This document shows, in pieces, positions 62,205 through 64,000 of a stretch of 64,000 nt of DNA. Under the pieces are notes generated by a model. It saw only the letters and a program-made list of their open reading frames with translations. It was not told the DNA's origin and searched no databases. Every line of letters begins with the position of its first letter. Position 1 is the stretch's first letter. Position numbers and translations under genes: made by a program. This DNA is from Mesorhizobium sp. SARCC-RB16n (GTDB lineage Bacteria; Pseudomonadota; Alphaproteobacteria; Rhizobiales; Rhizobiaceae), in NCBI RefSeq assembly GCF_008520305.1, contig NZ_ML703264.1, positions 209,966-273,965 of the forward strand, written 5' to 3'.

Positions 62205-62224
62205 CCCTGGTACCCCCACCAGGG
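62205..62224. promoter_or_regulatory. 20-bp dyad upstream of luxR (candidate lux box)
   Basis: CCCTGG and CCAGGG arms separated by 8 bp give a 20-bp element of the form NNCT-N12-AGNN, the length and pattern of LuxR/RhlR-type boxes. It is 113 bp upstream of luxR and 128 bp before the divergent binding-protein gene, so it may control either. The rest of the 259-bp gap has an AT-rich run near 62280-62320. Confidence 0.5.
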
Positions 62225-62351
62225 CAGCCACCGCTGTTTGCAAATCCAGCAAACCATATCCTGAAATCGACGCGTTGAAATCAAAAAGCATTGTGCCTGT
62301 ACCATTTTCATTCCAGAACCGACGCAAGCACGAGTGCGGCGGAGTTCTATC

Positions 62352-63203
62352 GTGGGGTTCCAATGGAGGTTCCAGGTCCTGGCAGCGGTGCTCATCGCGG
62401 CACTGGCTTGGGTTCCCGGAGCAAGCGCGGCTGAGCCGCAGGTACCGGTGCTGTGGGACGCCAAGGAGCGGCTGCCCAAGCCGGATCTTTCGGCACTGCC
62501 GCGGCTGCGGTTCCTGACGACCACAGATTTTCCGCCCTTCAATTTCCTCGACGGCGCGGGAAAGCTGTCCGGTTTCCATATCGACCTGGCGCGCGCCATC
62601 TGCGCGGAACTCGGCATCGTCGACAAGTGCCAGATCCAGGCCTTGCCCTGGGCGGAGCTTCAAGGCGCGCTCGAGAAAGGTGAAGGCGAAGCGATCATCG
62701 CCGGCATTGCCGCAACACAGCAGTCGCGCCAGACATACGCCTTCTCGCGCGCCTACCTGCAGTTCCCGGCGCGCTTCATCATGCCGAAGAACAAGGCGCT
62801 GGCGGAACCGATCTTCGACAAATTGCACGGCAAGCGCGTCGGCGTGATATCAGGCTCGGCGCATGAACGCATGCTGCGTGACTATTTCAGCACGGTCCAG
62901 GTCGTGCCCTTCGACGGACCGGAAGCCCTCTACGGCGATCTCAAGGCCGGCAAGATCGACGCGGCCTTCGGCGACGGCATGCGCTTCGCCTTCTGGCTCG
63001 GCGGCTCCGATGCCGCCGGCTGCTGCCGCTTTGCCGGCGGCCCCTACCTGGCGCCCGAATATCTGGGCACCGGCATGGCGATCGCCACGCGTGCGGACAA
63101 TCCGGCGCTGGCCGCGGCACTCGACTACGCATTGCAGGAGATTTCGATGAAGGGCACATTCGCCGAATTCTACCTGCGCTATTTCCCGGTCAGCTTTTTC
63201 TGA
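62352..63203 (+). CDS. Family 3 periplasmic solute-binding protein
   Basis: 283 residues. A signal peptide (VLAAVLIAALAWVPGASA-AE) precedes a type II binding fold with FLTTTDFPPFNFLDGAGKLSGFHIDLARAI, IIAGIAATQQSRQTY and VGVISGSAHERML. Such proteins bind polar amino acids or similar solutes. GTG 62352 is preferred, with GGAG 7 nt upstream; GTG 62334 is an alternative. No permease or ATPase is adjacent, so it may feed a remote transporter or act as a sensor. Confidence 0.85.
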   Translation: MGFQWRFQVLAAVLIAALAWVPGASAAEPQVPVLWDAKERLPKPDLSALPRLRFLTTTDFPPFNFLDGAGKLSGFHIDLARAICAELGIVDKCQIQALPWAELQGALEKGEGEAIIAGIAATQQSRQTYAFSRAYLQFPARFIMPKNKALAEPIFDKLHGKRVGVISGSAHERMLRDYFSTVQVVPFDGPEALYGDLKAGKIDAAFGDGMRFAFWLGGSDAAGCCRFAGGPYLAPEYLGTGMAIATRADNPALAAALDYALQEISMKGTFAEFYLRYFPVSFF

Positions 63204-63212
63204 TCCGGCGTA

Positions 63213-63234
63213 ACGCTCGCCTTCAGGTGAGCGT
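63213..63234. terminator. Hairpin between the binding-protein gene and terB
   Basis: ACGCTCGCC (63213-63221) pairs with GGTGAGCGT (63226-63234) with one G-T wobble and a 4-nt loop. It spans the stop codon of the TerB-like gene and lies 10 bp past the converging stop. Confidence 0.6.
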
Positions 63235-63636
63235 GCGAAGCCGCGCCTTGGCCGCACGGCCGATGGCCGCCACTGTCAGCGTGTCGAGATCGAGCTGGCG
63301 GCGGATCAACTGCAGCACCCGCACTTCCTCCATGCGCATTTCGAGATCGACGGCGGCCACTTCGAAGGCCGCCGCATAGGCCGTGTCGCGCAATCGCTCC
63401 GGCAGCGCCTCCGCAACCTGGGTGAGGACACCCTCCAGGCCATCCTTTTCATGCAACAGCTTCTGACAAGCCTGAGCCACGGCAACCAGCCGGTCCTGCT
63501 TGAAATCCTCGAACACCGGCCATGAACGAACTACGTCGCCGATCCTGGCCAGTTCGACGTCGGTCATGTCCCGGTCGGAGGCCGAGGTGATGACCATCAG
63601 GTAGATCAGGGCTTCATGTGGGGTCGGCGACGGCAT
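63223..63636 (-). CDS. TerB-like tellurite-resistance-family protein
   Basis: 137 residues, all-helical TerB-type domain: EALIYLMVITSASDRDMTDVELARI and the second acidic helix AAFEVAAVDLEMRMEEVRVLQLIR hold the Asp/Glu positions typical of TerB. Function of single-domain members is unclear; the family name derives from tellurite resistance loci, none of which is present here. ATG 63636 follows AAGGAG by 6 nt. Confidence 0.85.
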   Translation of the reverse strand: MPSPTPHEALIYLMVITSASDRDMTDVELARIGDVVRSWPVFEDFKQDRLVAVAQACQKLLHEKDGLEGVLTQVAEALPERLRDTAYAAAFEVAAVDLEMRMEEVRVLQLIRRQLDLDTLTVAAIGRAAKARLRTLT

Positions 63637-63794
63637 TCTTCACTCCTTGAGCGGGCTCCGAAGGTAGGAAGGGGAGCCTGAGGCCGCAAGGAAAAAGCGC
63701 CCCACGCGTTGACGCTCCGGCCACGCGCGCCTAGAGACCGGTTGAAAATCGACACTTGCAGCCAGAGCGGCGAATAATTTTGGAAAACAGAACC

Positions 63795-64000
63795 ATGGCG
63801 GGATCAAACATCATCGATCTCAATCCCGAACTGCTGACGGCGGCGGCCGAGAGCAAGGCATGGCCGTTCGAGGAAGCCAAAAAGATCATCGAGCGCTACA
63901 AGGGCGCCGACTTTCCCGAAACGATCCTGTTCGAGACCGGCTATGGGCCGTCGGGCCTGCCGCATATCGGCACGTTCGGCGAAGTGGCGCGCACCTCGAT
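63795..64000 (+). CDS. lysS: Lysyl-tRNA synthetase, class I, N-terminal part (runs off the right edge)
   Basis: From ATG 63795 an open frame of 68 codons continues past the window. It reads [23 protein letters not shown], then [26 protein letters not shown], the HIGH-type nucleotide-binding motif of class I LysRS, the archaeal-like enzyme used by many alphaproteobacteria in place of class II. The KMSKS motif lies outside the window. Confidence 0.9.
   Translation, partial: MAGSNIIDLNPELLTAAAESKAWPFEEAKKIIERYKGADFPETILFETGYGPSGLPHIGTFGEVARTS

Noticed and set aside
63223-63636. TerB-like gene as part of a tellurite or phage-defence Ter system
   Set aside because: No terC, terD, terZ or defence partner is adjacent; single-domain TerB proteins are common housekeeping-type genes in rhizobia.

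Overview
The window looks like chromosome from a Mesorhizobium-type alphaproteobacterium (Rhizobiales). The signs are uniformly high GC with strong third-position bias, a rhizobial-style L-rhamnose locus, gbpR-chvE-gguABC, gcrA with a cluster of GANTC (CcrM) sites, a SAM-II riboswitch in front of metZ, 5-aminolevulinate synthase hemA, and a class I lysyl-tRNA synthetase at the right edge. All names come from reading motifs by eye; no database search was run.

Layout. 1-11.6 kb: end of a ggt gene, then the complete L-rhamnose locus. rhaD and rhaI run left; rhaR-rhaS-rhaT-rhaP-rhaQ-rhaU-rhaK run right, with ATGA-type overlaps from rhaT to rhaK. 11.6-26.6 kb: housekeeping and sensing genes, namely a scar with a small unknown gene, a D-amino-acid dehydrogenase, galE, hemA, an aminotransferase, mscL, a transporter-like hybrid histidine kinase beside a LuxR-type response regulator, pyrD, a MATE pump and a deacetylase-fold protein. 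26.6-39.7 kb: an envelope and surface-polysaccharide region with several glycosyltransferases, an outer-membrane barrel, a lipoprotein, a two-component system, a methyltransferase, an acyltransferase with an SGNH domain, tRNA-Gly, a Stf0-like sulfotransferase and an odd Arg/His/Trp-rich exported protein. 39.8-46.3 kb: gbpR divergent from chvE-gguA-gguB-gguC, a sugar-sensing and uptake locus. 46.4-59.8 kb: dCTP deaminase, riboswitch-controlled metZ, a GT21-like glycosyltransferase, apaG, hslO, argF, argD, gcrA, corA, phoU, phoR and ppk2. 59.8-64 kb: a luxR-luxI-crotonase quorum-sensing operon, a periplasmic binding protein, a TerB-like protein and the start of lysS.

How the parts work together. 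RhaSTPQ imports rhamnose, RhaU interconverts anomers, RhaI/RhaK/RhaD degrade it, and RhaR probably represses both arms through a dyad that overlaps its own promoter. ChvE-GguAB binds and imports aldoses under GbpR. The 46-60 kb block joins Met, Arg and phosphate/polyphosphate functions to the cell-cycle regulator GcrA. The last 4 kb is a quorum-sensing module in which the crotonase may shape the acyl chain of the signal.

No prophage, transposase, CRISPR array or recognisable defence system was seen. The most unusual signals are regulatory or repeat-based: an Arg-codon-rich leader ORF plus intrinsic terminator ahead of argD, a 17-bp tandem repeat that reiterates the argF stop codon, the GANTC cluster at gcrA, and the LuxI-crotonase operon with two dyads resembling lux boxes.
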